5,479 nt of DNA from an uncultured Clostridia bacterium (lineage in GTDB: Bacteria; Bacillota; Clostridia; Peptostreptococcales; Anaerovoracaceae): contig CALFUG010000420.1 of the NCBI GenBank assembly GCA_937928455.1, positions 1 through 5,479 of the forward strand, read 5' to 3'. Both the position numbers and the translations under genes were made by a program. The notes under the pieces were generated by a model, which was not told where the DNA came from, searched no databases, and was given only the letters and a program-made list of their open reading frames with translations. Below are positions 1 through 5,479 of this stretch, piece by piece (the stretch's first letter is position 1; each line of letters opens with the position of its first letter).

Positions 1-23
1 GAGTGGGAGTAGAGGGAGAATAA

Positions 24-29
24 AGGAGG
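24..29 (+). promoter_or_regulatory. Ribosome binding site of the cupin gene
   Basis: AGGAGG lies 8 bases before the ATG at 38. The reading frame stays open upstream to the window edge, so this site is what fixes the start at 38 and argues against a longer protein. The perfect Shine-Dalgarno core is of the strong kind common in Firmicutes. Confidence 0.8.
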
Positions 30-37
30 ACTTAGCC

Positions 38-385
38 ATGAATAAATATGTTTTTAAGGATTATTTTCATGAACCAGAGGAGAAAATTGCCAAGCGGATG
101 CTGTTCAAAAGCGACAATGTGATTGCCTTTGTTCTAAACATTGCGAAAGGTGAAATACTACCGGGTCATACCCATATGGATTCCACCCTTTTTCTGCAAG
201 TTATGAAGGGCCAGGCTAAGGTGGTGACCGACGGCAATGAAACACCACTGGGAGTGGGAGAGTTGATGCAGGTAGACGGACCGGAAAGCTTGCAGGTTAT
301 CAACTCCGGGGACGAGGTATTGCGCCTCTTTGTCACCATTTCGCCCATGGGGTCCGAGGCTTTTGCCACGGATGCTAATGTGTAA
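38..385 (+). CDS. Small single-domain cupin protein
   Basis: A 115-residue protein that is almost entirely one cupin beta-barrel. Cupin motif 1 is visible as GEILPGHTHMDS (residues 38-49) followed by the glycine of FLQVMKG at 58. Motif 2 is around GELMQVDGPESLQVINSGDE (74-93). Two metal-ligand histidines, H44 and H46, are present, but the usual glutamate of motif 1 (about residue 51, here L) and the histidine of motif 2 (about residue 85, here L) are not. The protein may therefore bind metal differently or act as a non-catalytic small-molecule-binding barrel. There is no signal peptide, so it is probably cytoplasmic. It is followed by a 52-base gap and then the main gene cluster on the same strand, so co-transcription is possible but less certain than for the genes downstream. 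Cupins are functionally diverse; the substrate cannot be assigned. Confidence 0.88.
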   Translation: MNKYVFKDYFHEPEEKIAKRMLFKSDNVIAFVLNIAKGEILPGHTHMDSTLFLQVMKGQAKVVTDGNETPLGVGELMQVDGPESLQVINSGDEVLRLFVTISPMGSEAFATDANV

Positions 386-437
386 TGTATCATAAAATTT
401 GTCGTATCAAAAGGGATGGAGGCAGAGGAGATAAAAT

Positions 438-1514
438 ATGAAAATACCCAAATTAGATATCAATGGGCTGATGGTGGATATTCCCATTGTGCAAGGAGCC
501 ATGGGAATCGGTGTTTCCGGCCCGTGCCTGGCGGCTGCGGTGGCCAATGAAGGCGGCGTGGGAGTGTTGGCGGGAGTCAACTTGGGATACAAAGAACCGG
601 ATTTTTACCAGGATAAATTAAAAGCAGATTTAAGAGCTTTGAAAGCACAGCTTCAGAAGGTCCGGGAGTTATCTCCCAAGGGAGTTATCGGCATCAATTT
701 GATGGTGGCTATGAACCATTATGAGGAGATTGCCCGGGCTGCGGCCCAAGGGGGAATCGATCTCATCATATCGGGGGCAGGTCTTCCTACCAAACTTCCC
801 CAGTATGTGGAAGGCCTCAAAACCCGTATCGCACCCATTGTATCTTCGGGGAAAGCGGCCAAGGTCATTCTTCATTACTGGGAAAAGCATTACGGGAGAA
901 CAGCGGATATGATTGTGGTGGAAGGGCCGGAGGCCGGAGGGCATCTGGGTTTCTCCAACGAAGTGTTGACATCGGCCAATCGCCCGCCAGTAATGGATTT
1001 GGTCAAAGAAGTATTGGAGACCATTCAGCCCTTCCAAGAAAAATTTAATCGCAAGATTCCAGTGATTGCGGCTGGGGGTATCTATACCGGTGAAGACATT
1101 GCCCATTGCCTCAAAGAGGGAGCTAGTGGCGTTCAAATGGCCACTCGCTTTGTGGCCACTGAGGAATGCGATGCCCATCCTCGATTTAAGGAAGAATACA
1201 TCCAAGCGAAAGAAGAAGATGTGGTGATACTTCAAAGTCCGGTGGGAATGCCGGGAAGAGCCATCCATAATAAATTTCTCAAAGAGGTGGCGGAAAGCAA
1301 GAAGAAAATCACCGCTTGTGTGGACTGTCTTCGAACCTGCGACCCTAAAGTGGCTCCTTACTGTATATCAACTGCGCTCATTCATTCCGTTACGGGGAAT
1401 GTGGATGAGGGGCTGGTGTTTGCCGGATCGAATGTTCATAGAGTCGATAGAATCTTATCAGTGAAAGAACTGATGAATGAGTTGGTGCATGATACGGAGG
1501 TTGCCCTGGGATAA
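438..1514 (+). CDS. FMN-dependent nitronate monooxygenase / FabK-like flavin oxidoreductase
   Basis: A 358-residue TIM-barrel flavoprotein of the nitronate monooxygenase (2-nitropropane dioxygenase) family, which also includes enoyl-ACP reductase FabK. Seen: the N-terminal IPIVQGAMGIGVS (16-27), the VEGPEAGGHLGF segment (161-172) with the family's catalytic-type histidine H169, and the FMN phosphate-binding segment PVIAAGGIYTGEDI (208-221) followed by GASGVQMATRFVATEE (228-243). After the barrel comes a cysteine-bearing tail with C294, C297, C301 and C309 (pattern CxxCxxxC then YCI), which classical nitronate monooxygenases do not need. Known chemistry of the family is flavin-dependent oxidation of alkyl nitronates or NAD(P)H-dependent reduction; the physiological substrate here is unknown. 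GAGGAG at 425-430 lies 7 bases before the ATG. It is the first gene of a run with almost no spacing, and directly precedes a corrinoid-activation pair, so an electron-transfer role is possible but inferred. FabK is less likely because no fatty acid synthesis genes are adjacent. Confidence 0.9.
   Translation: MKIPKLDINGLMVDIPIVQGAMGIGVSGPCLAAAVANEGGVGVLAGVNLGYKEPDFYQDKLKADLRALKAQLQKVRELSPKGVIGINLMVAMNHYEEIARAAAQGGIDLIISGAGLPTKLPQYVEGLKTRIAPIVSSGKAAKVILHYWEKHYGRTADMIVVEGPEAGGHLGFSNEVLTSANRPPVMDLVKEVLETIQPFQEKFNRKIPVIAAGGIYTGEDIAHCLKEGASGVQMATRFVATEECDAHPRFKEEYIQAKEEDVVILQSPVGMPGRAIHNKFLKEVAESKKKITACVDCLRTCDPKVAPYCISTALIHSVTGNVDEGLVFAGSNVHRVDRILSVKELMNELVHDTEVALG
1496..1500 (+). promoter_or_regulatory. 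Weakly placed ribosome site for the activation-domain gene
   Basis: GGAGG sits inside the end of the preceding gene, 14 bases before the ATG at 1515, which is longer than the usual 5-10. The start cannot be further upstream because the TAA at 1512-1514 is in the same frame. Translation may depend partly on ribosomes that have just terminated at that TAA. Confidence 0.45.
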
Positions 1515-2198
1515 ATGGAAGTAAAGAAATTATGGGAAAGCCCGCGGGACCGATTGGACCCTTGGGCAAGAAAAACATTTTATCAAATATCCGGCTTGCA
1601 TCGAGAGGCGCCAGGACAGGTTCGTATGGAAAATCAAGCGAAGAAAAGTTGGGATGACATCAAAGACCACGTTTATCCTCGGGCCATACTGTCCCATTAT
1701 ACGGAGGTGGGCCTCCAAGAAGGCCGACTGACCTTGGATGGAGAATGGATATTTTCTCAAGTGTTGGAACAGGTAGACCCCAGTATCATCAAGGGGGCGG
1801 TGGCATATGGACTCACCATCGGTGATTTACCGGAGGACCCGGACTTGTTCCTGAAATTAATGGGAGACTTCTGGGGTACCGCATATATTGATTCCGCCCG
1901 AAAGGCTATGTGGGAGGATTTACAGACTTGGGATGCGTTTCAAGGCCTTTCTTTTAGCGAAGAGTTGGGACCCGGGTTTTTTGGCATGGGCACCAACAGC
2001 TTGATGAAGTTTGATCGGCTGTTGGATTTATCACAAATTGATGTGATGCTTTTGGACAAAGGTGCCATGATGCCTGCCAAGTCGGTGGTGGGATTATTCC
2101 TTCTCACCCAGGGAGAGCCTCTGGAATTCCCAAACAGATGTCTCTTTTGCAAGGGCAACGAAAAGGGATGCGCTTTTTGTGGGGAGAATCAGGAATGA
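1515..2198 (+). CDS. B12-dependent methionine synthase activation-domain-like protein
   Basis: A 227-residue protein resembling the stand-alone form of the MetH C-terminal activation domain. Seen: GAVAYGLTIG (94-103), DSARKAMWEDL (126-136, helix near the cofactor site in the family), ELGPGFFGMGTNSL (150-163), matching the position of the AdoMet-binding RxxxGY loop of MetH, and IDVMLLDKGAMMPAKSVVGLFLL (175-197), matching the family's closing 'M.P.KS..G' segment. By eye the arginine of RxxxGY is E150 here and the tyrosine is F155, so AdoMet binding is not guaranteed. The C-terminus carries CxxCx6CxxC (C209, C212, C219, C222), suited to zinc or an Fe-S cluster. In Thermotoga maritima a separate protein of this kind (TM0269) is required to reactivate a MetH lacking the domain. 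The gene starts immediately after the previous stop codon and overlaps the RACo-like ATPase gene, suggesting a joint role in reactivating a corrinoid enzyme. No MetH is in the window, so the target is unknown. Confidence 0.78.
   Translation: MEVKKLWESPRDRLDPWARKTFYQISGLHREAPGQVRMENQAKKSWDDIKDHVYPRAILSHYTEVGLQEGRLTLDGEWIFSQVLEQVDPSIIKGAVAYGLTIGDLPEDPDLFLKLMGDFWGTAYIDSARKAMWEDLQTWDAFQGLSFSEELGPGFFGMGTNSLMKFDRLLDLSQIDVMLLDKGAMMPAKSVVGLFLLTQGEPLEFPNRCLFCKGNEKGCAFCGENQE
2181..2186 (+). promoter_or_regulatory. Ribosome binding site choosing the start of the ASKHA ATPase
   Basis: GGGGAG lies 8 bases before the ATG at 2195. That ATG overlaps the preceding gene's TGA in an ATGA junction. The frame is open back to an ATG at 2138, but that start would overlap the preceding gene by 61 bases and add 19 residues unlike the family, so 2195 is preferred. 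Confidence 0.7.
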
Positions 2199-3583
2199 AT
2201 GAAAAATCCTTCGTCTGTACCGGGGATTGTCTCACATGCGGGCGATGTTTTTCCAGGGAGACCAAAGATCAAAAATCACCGGGGAAGGGTATGATGACCT
2301 TTCCTCCGGATTTTATGTGGGACTCCGGACAAGAAGGTTTGGGGCTGGCTTTTGACCTAGGCACTACTACGTTGGCTGCCTTACTATGGAACCGAACCAC
2401 AGGCACTTTGATTGGAACCCAAACCATGTTGAATCCCCAAAGAATTTATGGGGCCGATGTGATTTCCAGAATCACCTATGCCGGAGAAACCTGGAACCAT
2501 ATGAGCGAGCTACAGAAAAGGCTCCTTCAAGGGGTACACCAGTTAAAGGATGCTCTTTTGAACCGGTTTTGTTATCACGAAGAAAAGCTGACACGAGCCG
2601 TTTTCTGTGGCAACACCACCATGTCCCACTTTTTACTGCGGGAAGATCCCCGGGGTTTGGCCCTATCTCCTTTTCAACCGGCTTATGAAGGAGAGCGGGA
2701 GATGGATGGAAAAGAGTTGGGATTTATGGATCATGTTTCTCTTTATGTACTTCCCAATATTGCCGGCCATGTGGGAGGAGATATTACCGCAGGAATGGTG
2801 TCTTCCCGGGTGCTTAAGCGGAAAGGATGCCATCTGTTTATGGATTTGGGCACCAATGGAGAAATCGTTCTGGCAGAAGATGGAAAAGGATTGGCATGTT
2901 CCACTGCTGCAGGGCCTGCTTTCGAAGGGGCCTCTCTTTCCTGTGGATGCCGAGCAGGAGAAGGAGCCGTTGACGAAATAGTGATCCAAGAAGAGATGAC
3001 CTTTCATACCATTGGAAATGGCAAGCCAGTGGGAATCTGTGGATCCGGTATTCTATCGGCGGTTGCCGAGATGCGAAAAGCCGGACTTATCAATAGCAGG
3101 GGTCGCTTAATCAGCGGGGAAGAGTGGAAAGAAGCGTACCCGTATTCCCCCTTGGGGAAAAGACTGGTTACTCGAGGAAAAGAACGACTTTTTCTTTTGT
3201 GGAAGGAAGGGGATGAAGAAGTCGCCATCTGCCAACAAGATATTCGAGAGGTACAAATGGCCAAAAGCGCCATTCGAACCGGGGTGGAATTGCTGTTAAA
3301 GCGATGGAAACGGACTCCGGAAGATTTGACGGGAATCTATATGGCGGGGGCCTTCGGAAACACTTTGAAAATAGAGGATGCCCTGTATTTGGGGATACTT
3401 CCCCCGGTGGATGAAAACCGGGTGCAAGGTTTGGGAAACACCGCTGGGGCCGGAGCTTCCATGGTTCTTCTCAGTGAAGAGGAAGAAGATGGTTGTTACC
3501 AGATTCCGCGGAAATTGGAGCACGTGGAATTGGCCTTGAACGAAGACTTTCAAGAGAATTACTTAAAATATATGGATTTTTAA
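2195..3583 (+). CDS. RACo-like ASKHA ATPase, putative reductive activator of corrinoid protein
   Basis: From the ATG at 2195 the protein is 462 residues. The ASKHA (actin/sugar kinase/Hsp70) ATPase fold is clear: phosphate-1 loop FDLGTTTLAAL (53-63), the RACo-family signature LNPQRIYGADVISRI (79-93), phosphate-2 loop MDLGTNGEIVL (216-226), AGPAFEGASLSCG (239-251), GICGSGILSAVAEM (280-293) and the adenosine-contact segment MAGAFGNTL (383-391). This DUF4445-type family includes RACo, which uses ATP to drive reduction of inactive Co(II) to Co(I) in corrinoid proteins of anaerobic methyl-transfer pathways. Canonical members carry an N-terminal 2Fe-2S ferredoxin domain of roughly 100 residues. Here only about 45 residues precede the ATPase, containing C8, C12, C15 and C18 (CTGDCLTCGRC), which could hold a different Fe-S cluster. 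The gene overlaps the activation-domain gene by four bases, implying translational coupling. The specific corrinoid partner is not in the window. The LNPQR signature argues against the 2-hydroxyacyl-CoA dehydratase activators, the other Fe-S-linked ASKHA family. Confidence 0.85.
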   Translation: MNEKSFVCTGDCLTCGRCFSRETKDQKSPGKGMMTFPPDFMWDSGQEGLGLAFDLGTTTLAALLWNRTTGTLIGTQTMLNPQRIYGADVISRITYAGETWNHMSELQKRLLQGVHQLKDALLNRFCYHEEKLTRAVFCGNTTMSHFLLREDPRGLALSPFQPAYEGEREMDGKELGFMDHVSLYVLPNIAGHVGGDITAGMVSSRVLKRKGCHLFMDLGTNGEIVLAEDGKGLACSTAAGPAFEGASLSCGCRAGEGAVDEIVIQEEMTFHTIGNGKPVGICGSGILSAVAEMRKAGLINSRGRLISGEEWKEAYPYSPLGKRLVTRGKERLFLLWKEGDEEVAICQQDIREVQMAKSAIRTGVELLLKRWKRTPEDLTGIYMAGAFGNTLKIEDALYLGILPPVDENRVQGLGNTAGAGASMVLLSEEEEDGCYQIPRKLEHVELALNEDFQENYLKYMDF

Positions 3584-3593
3584 TGGAGGGGAA

Positions 3594-4310
3594 ATGGCAA
3601 AATTTATCATTGAACAAGGCTTTTGGGAATTGTTTCCGGAAGCGGAAATCGGTGTAGTGACGGCCTGTGGAGTGGATAATAAGCTTAATGGCCAAGATGA
3701 TGTTTTGGCGGAAATCGGCACTTTGCTGGAGGGAGCCAATTGGGAGGCGAAAAGGCATCTGACCCGGGAAGTGTTCAGCGAAAACCCGGTCATTGCGGTT
3801 TGGCGACAAGCCTACCAGAAATTTAAAACCAAAAAAGGAGTTCGTTGCTCCATTGAGGCGCTGCTGAAGCGAGTGGAAAAGGGAAATCCCGTTTCTTCCA
3901 TTAACCCTTTAGTGGATATCTATAACGCGGTGTCTTTAACTTACGGAATCCCCTGTGGTGGAGAGGACATGGACAGCTTTCAAGGAGATTTAGTGCTCAC
4001 CATTGCTCAAGGGGGAGAAGCCTTTATGGCCTTGGGGGACGAAGCCGAAGACCCGGCCTTGCCGGGAGAAGTCATCTATCGAGATGATCTGGGAGCGGTT
4101 TGTCGTTGCTGGAACTGGCGGGATGGGCAGCGTACTATGCTGACGCCGGACACCACCCGTGCTTTCCTGATTATAGAAAGTGTAGATCCTACCCGGAAGA
4201 TGGCGTTCCAGGAAGCCACAGAACAGTTGGCAGATTGGGTTCATCGATACACCGGGGCAGAAGTGGAGATTACTTTTTTGCATCAAACAAACCGGGAAAT
4301 GGAGCTATAG
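3594..4310 (+). CDS. B3/B4 tRNA-binding-domain protein (PheRS beta editing-domain homologue)
   Basis: A 238-residue protein made of one B3/B4 domain, the fold found in the beta subunit of phenylalanyl-tRNA synthetase, where it hydrolyses mischarged Tyr-tRNA(Phe). Recognisable family segments are VWRQAYQKFKTKKGVRCSIEALLKRV (69-94), INPLVDIYNAVSLTYGIPCGGED (103-125), LPGEVIYRDDLGAVCRCWNWRDG (156-178) and the closing TPDTTRAFLIIESVD (184-198). The length is normal for the free-standing bacterial family, whose function is generally unproven. Trans-editing of mischarged tRNA or amino-acid-related binding are reasonable guesses. The ATG at 3594 follows GGAGGGG (3585-3591) at unusually short spacing (4 bases from GGAGG), 10 bases after the preceding stop, so it belongs to the same transcript. 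No signal peptide or membrane segment is seen, so it should be cytoplasmic. Confidence 0.85.
   Translation: MAKFIIEQGFWELFPEAEIGVVTACGVDNKLNGQDDVLAEIGTLLEGANWEAKRHLTREVFSENPVIAVWRQAYQKFKTKKGVRCSIEALLKRVEKGNPVSSINPLVDIYNAVSLTYGIPCGGEDMDSFQGDLVLTIAQGGEAFMALGDEAEDPALPGEVIYRDDLGAVCRCWNWRDGQRTMLTPDTTRAFLIIESVDPTRKMAFQEATEQLADWVHRYTGAEVEITFLHQTNREMEL
4301..4304 (+). promoter_or_regulatory. Ribosome binding site supporting the TTG start of mntP
   Basis: GGAG lies inside the last codons of the B3/B4 gene, 9 bases before TTG at 4314. There is no in-frame ATG between the preceding stop and the first membrane helix: the next ATG codes for M15, within the SMDAFAVS motif. TTG is therefore the supported start. 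Confidence 0.65.
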
Positions 4311-4313
4311 AGA

Positions 4314-4880
4314 TTGAGTTTTTTAGAGCTATTGTTGATTGCGGTAGGTTTATCTATGGATGCCTTTGCCGTATCCATATGTAAGGGATTATCCACCGGC
4401 GGTTCCCAAAAGAGGAATGCCTTGATTATCGGAGTGTTCTTCGGTGGATTCCAAGGATTCATGCCTCTCATAGGATGGGGCTTGGGAACCGGCTTCGCTC
4501 CCTATATAACCCCCTGGGATCACTGGATTGCTTTTATACTTTTGGCGATTATTGGGGGACGTATGGTTTGGGGGGCTCTTCATCCGGACAAGGAAGAATC
4601 GTCTTGTGAGATTCTGAAGTGGAAAGAAGTGGTGCTCTTGGCCATTGCCACCAGCATTGATGCCTTGGCCGTGGGAATTACCTTTGCTTTCCTGCATGTA
4701 TCCATTCTTCCGGCTGTCAGTTGGATTGCCCTGGTGACCTTTTCCTTATCCTTTCTTGGGGTTCTCATCGGCAATCGTTGCGGAAGCTCTTTGGGCAGGC
4801 GAGCGGAGTTGGTGGGTGGCATTGTACTGGTCTTGATCGGGTTGAAAATTCTATTGGAACATTTGGGAGTCATCGGATAA
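4314..4880 (+). CDS. mntP: Manganese efflux pump MntP
   Basis: A 188-residue, very hydrophobic protein of the MntP (DUF204) family, which exports Mn2+ across the cytoplasmic membrane. It has the internal duplication typical of the family: the SMDAFAVS motif in helix 1 (14-21, with D16) is echoed by SIDALAVG in helix 4 (114-121, with D116); these aspartates are the expected ion-path residues. Six membrane segments can be placed at about 3-24, 36-57, 68-88, 105-125, 130-152 and 165-183, with a charged cytoplasmic loop between helices 3 and 4 (HPDKEESSCEILKWKE, 90-105). The length matches the family. Translation begins at TTG, 3 bases after the previous stop. Many mntP genes are controlled by a yybP-ykoY manganese riboswitch; none can fit here because the gene is embedded in the operon, so it is either constitutive with the cluster or regulated from further upstream. 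Confidence 0.93.
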   Translation: MSFLELLLIAVGLSMDAFAVSICKGLSTGGSQKRNALIIGVFFGGFQGFMPLIGWGLGTGFAPYITPWDHWIAFILLAIIGGRMVWGALHPDKEESSCEILKWKEVVLLAIATSIDALAVGITFAFLHVSILPAVSWIALVTFSLSFLGVLIGNRCGSSLGRRAELVGGIVLVLIGLKILLEHLGVIG

Positions 4881-5479
4881 ATGAAATACCAACAAGTGGT
4901 GGAAGGAATCTTCTGGGAGCGACCCAATCGCTTTGTGGCTTTTGTCACCATAAAAGGAGAAACCCATCGGGTTCATGTGAAAAATACCGGCCGTTGTCGG
5001 GAGCTTCTTCTCCCCGGTAGCCGGGTTTTTTTGTCCAAGTCCGAAAATCCTAATCGTAAGACAGCATATGACTTAATTGCCGTGGTGAAGGAATCGCCTT
5101 TTGGGAATAAGGATGAGGACCCCATTTTGGTGAATATCGATAGCCAGGCTCCCAATGCTGCCTTTGGAGAATACGTACGAGCGGGATACTTTCTCCCCGG
5201 AGTGGAGAAAGTGAAAGGAGAGTTCACCTATGGTAACTCTCGGCTGGACTATTACGTGAAGACGCAAGACCGGGAGGTTTTGTGTGAAATCAAAGGGGTT
5301 ACACTGGAAGAGCAGGGAGTGGCTTTGTTTCCCGATGCTCCCACAGAGCGGGGAATCAAACATTTGATGGAGCTAATCCGGGGGGTGAAGGAAGGTTACG
5401 ATGCCTACGCGGTTTTTGTGATTCAAATGAAAGGGGTTCATGCTTTTTCTCCCCATGATGGAATGCATCCGGAGTTTGG
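4881..5479 (+). CDS. sfsA: SfsA family protein (3' end beyond window)
   Basis: The first 199 residues of an SfsA protein; the family is about 230 long, so roughly 30 residues are missing past the window edge and no stop codon is seen. Strong family blocks are VHVKNTGRCRELLLPGSRV (31-49), SENPNRKTAYDLIAVVK (54-70), NIDSQAPNAAFGEYV (85-99), YGNSRLDYYV (117-126), CEIKGVTLEEQGVALFPDAP (135-154) and TERGIKHLMELI (155-166). SfsA was named for stimulating maltose utilisation genes in E. coli and was reported to bind DNA. The spacing of D123, E136 and K138 resembles a PD-(D/E)xK nuclease active site, so its biochemical role may be nucleolytic; that is family-level inference. The ATG directly follows the TAA of mntP in the same frame, with GGGAG (4865-4869) 11 bases upstream, so it is translated from the same message. 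Confidence 0.93.
   Translation, partial: MKYQQVVEGIFWERPNRFVAFVTIKGETHRVHVKNTGRCRELLLPGSRVFLSKSENPNRKTAYDLIAVVKESPFGNKDEDPILVNIDSQAPNAAFGEYVRAGYFLPGVEKVKGEFTYGNSRLDYYVKTQDREVLCEIKGVTLEEQGVALFPDAPTERGIKHLMELIRGVKEGYDAYAVFVIQMKGVHAFSPHDGMHPEF

Noticed and set aside
1..23. Tail of an upstream gene (frame ending at TAA 21-23 or TAG 10-12)
   Set aside because: Too few codons are visible to tell a real C-terminus from chance; an upstream operon member is possible but unsupported.
386..437. Possible promoter or terminator between the cupin and flavoprotein genes
   Set aside because: CATAAAAT at 391-398 is weakly -10-like, but there is no matching -35 box about 17 bases upstream, and no stem followed by a T-run. 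The evidence is not enough to call either.
669..1268. 199-codon open frame on the minus strand
   Set aside because: It lies wholly within the well-supported flavoprotein gene, is antisense to it, and its protein resembles no family I recognise. It is rich in H, F and S residues, as expected for the complement of this coding sequence.
2138..2194. Longer start for the ASKHA ATPase at ATG 2138
   Set aside because: It would overlap the preceding gene by 61 bases. The ATG at 2195 has a well-spaced GGGGAG and the classic ATGA overlap, and the extra 19 residues do not look like a family domain.
3471..3809. 112-codon minus-strand frame spanning the ATPase/B3-B4 junction
   Set aside because: It is a shadow of two confident plus-strand genes; its sequence is not protein-like and shows no domain or good ribosome site.
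4250..4313. yybP-ykoY manganese riboswitch before mntP
   Set aside because: The space is coding sequence of the B3/B4 gene with a 3-base gap, and no characteristic riboswitch structure is evident.
4580..4951. 123-codon minus-strand frame across mntP and sfsA
   Set aside because: It is antisense to two firmly identified genes and rich in T, P and K from complementing hydrophobic codons; no family is recognisable.

Overview
All recognisable genes in this window lie on the + strand. They are tightly packed, with classic AGGAGG-type ribosome sites, moderate GC by eye, and a gene set typical of anaerobic Firmicutes (Clostridia). The set is a FabK/NPD-type flavin oxidoreductase with a cysteine tail, a stand-alone methionine-synthase activation-domain protein, a RACo-like ASKHA ATPase, a B3/B4-domain protein, MntP and SfsA. 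The taxonomic placement is inferred from gene content and style; no marker gene is present.

Layout: (1) 38-385, a small single-domain cupin. (2) A 52-base gap (386-437) with no convincing promoter or terminator. (3) From 438 to the window edge, six genes run as one apparent operon with almost no space between them: flavin-dependent nitronate monooxygenase-like protein (438-1514), B12-dependent methionine synthase activation-domain protein (1515-2198), RACo-like ASKHA ATPase (2195-3583, ATGA overlap), B3/B4-domain protein (3594-4310), manganese efflux pump MntP (4314-4880, TTG start) and SfsA (4881 to the edge, 3' end missing). Gaps are 0, -4, 10, 3 and 0 bases. No stretch over 300 bases lacks a gene.

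How they may fit together: the clearest functional unit is the middle pair. Cobalamin or corrinoid methyltransferases occasionally lose activity when Co(I) is oxidised. MetH restores it by reductive methylation with AdoMet in its activation domain. Anaerobic corrinoid proteins are instead restored by ATP-driven reductive activators of the RACo/RamA kind. Here one polypeptide of each kind is encoded by overlapping genes, next to a flavoprotein that could handle electrons, yet no corrinoid protein or methyltransferase is in the window. The ATPase lacks the usual N-terminal 2Fe-2S ferredoxin domain and has a short four-cysteine tail instead. The partner ends in its own four-cysteine cluster, and the flavin enzyme has a third. 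A redox relay (flavoprotein, cysteine-cluster protein, ATPase) for corrinoid reactivation is the most interesting hypothesis here. It is inference and not shown by the sequence. The downstream B3/B4, mntP and sfsA genes look like co-transcribed housekeeping functions with no evident link to that unit.
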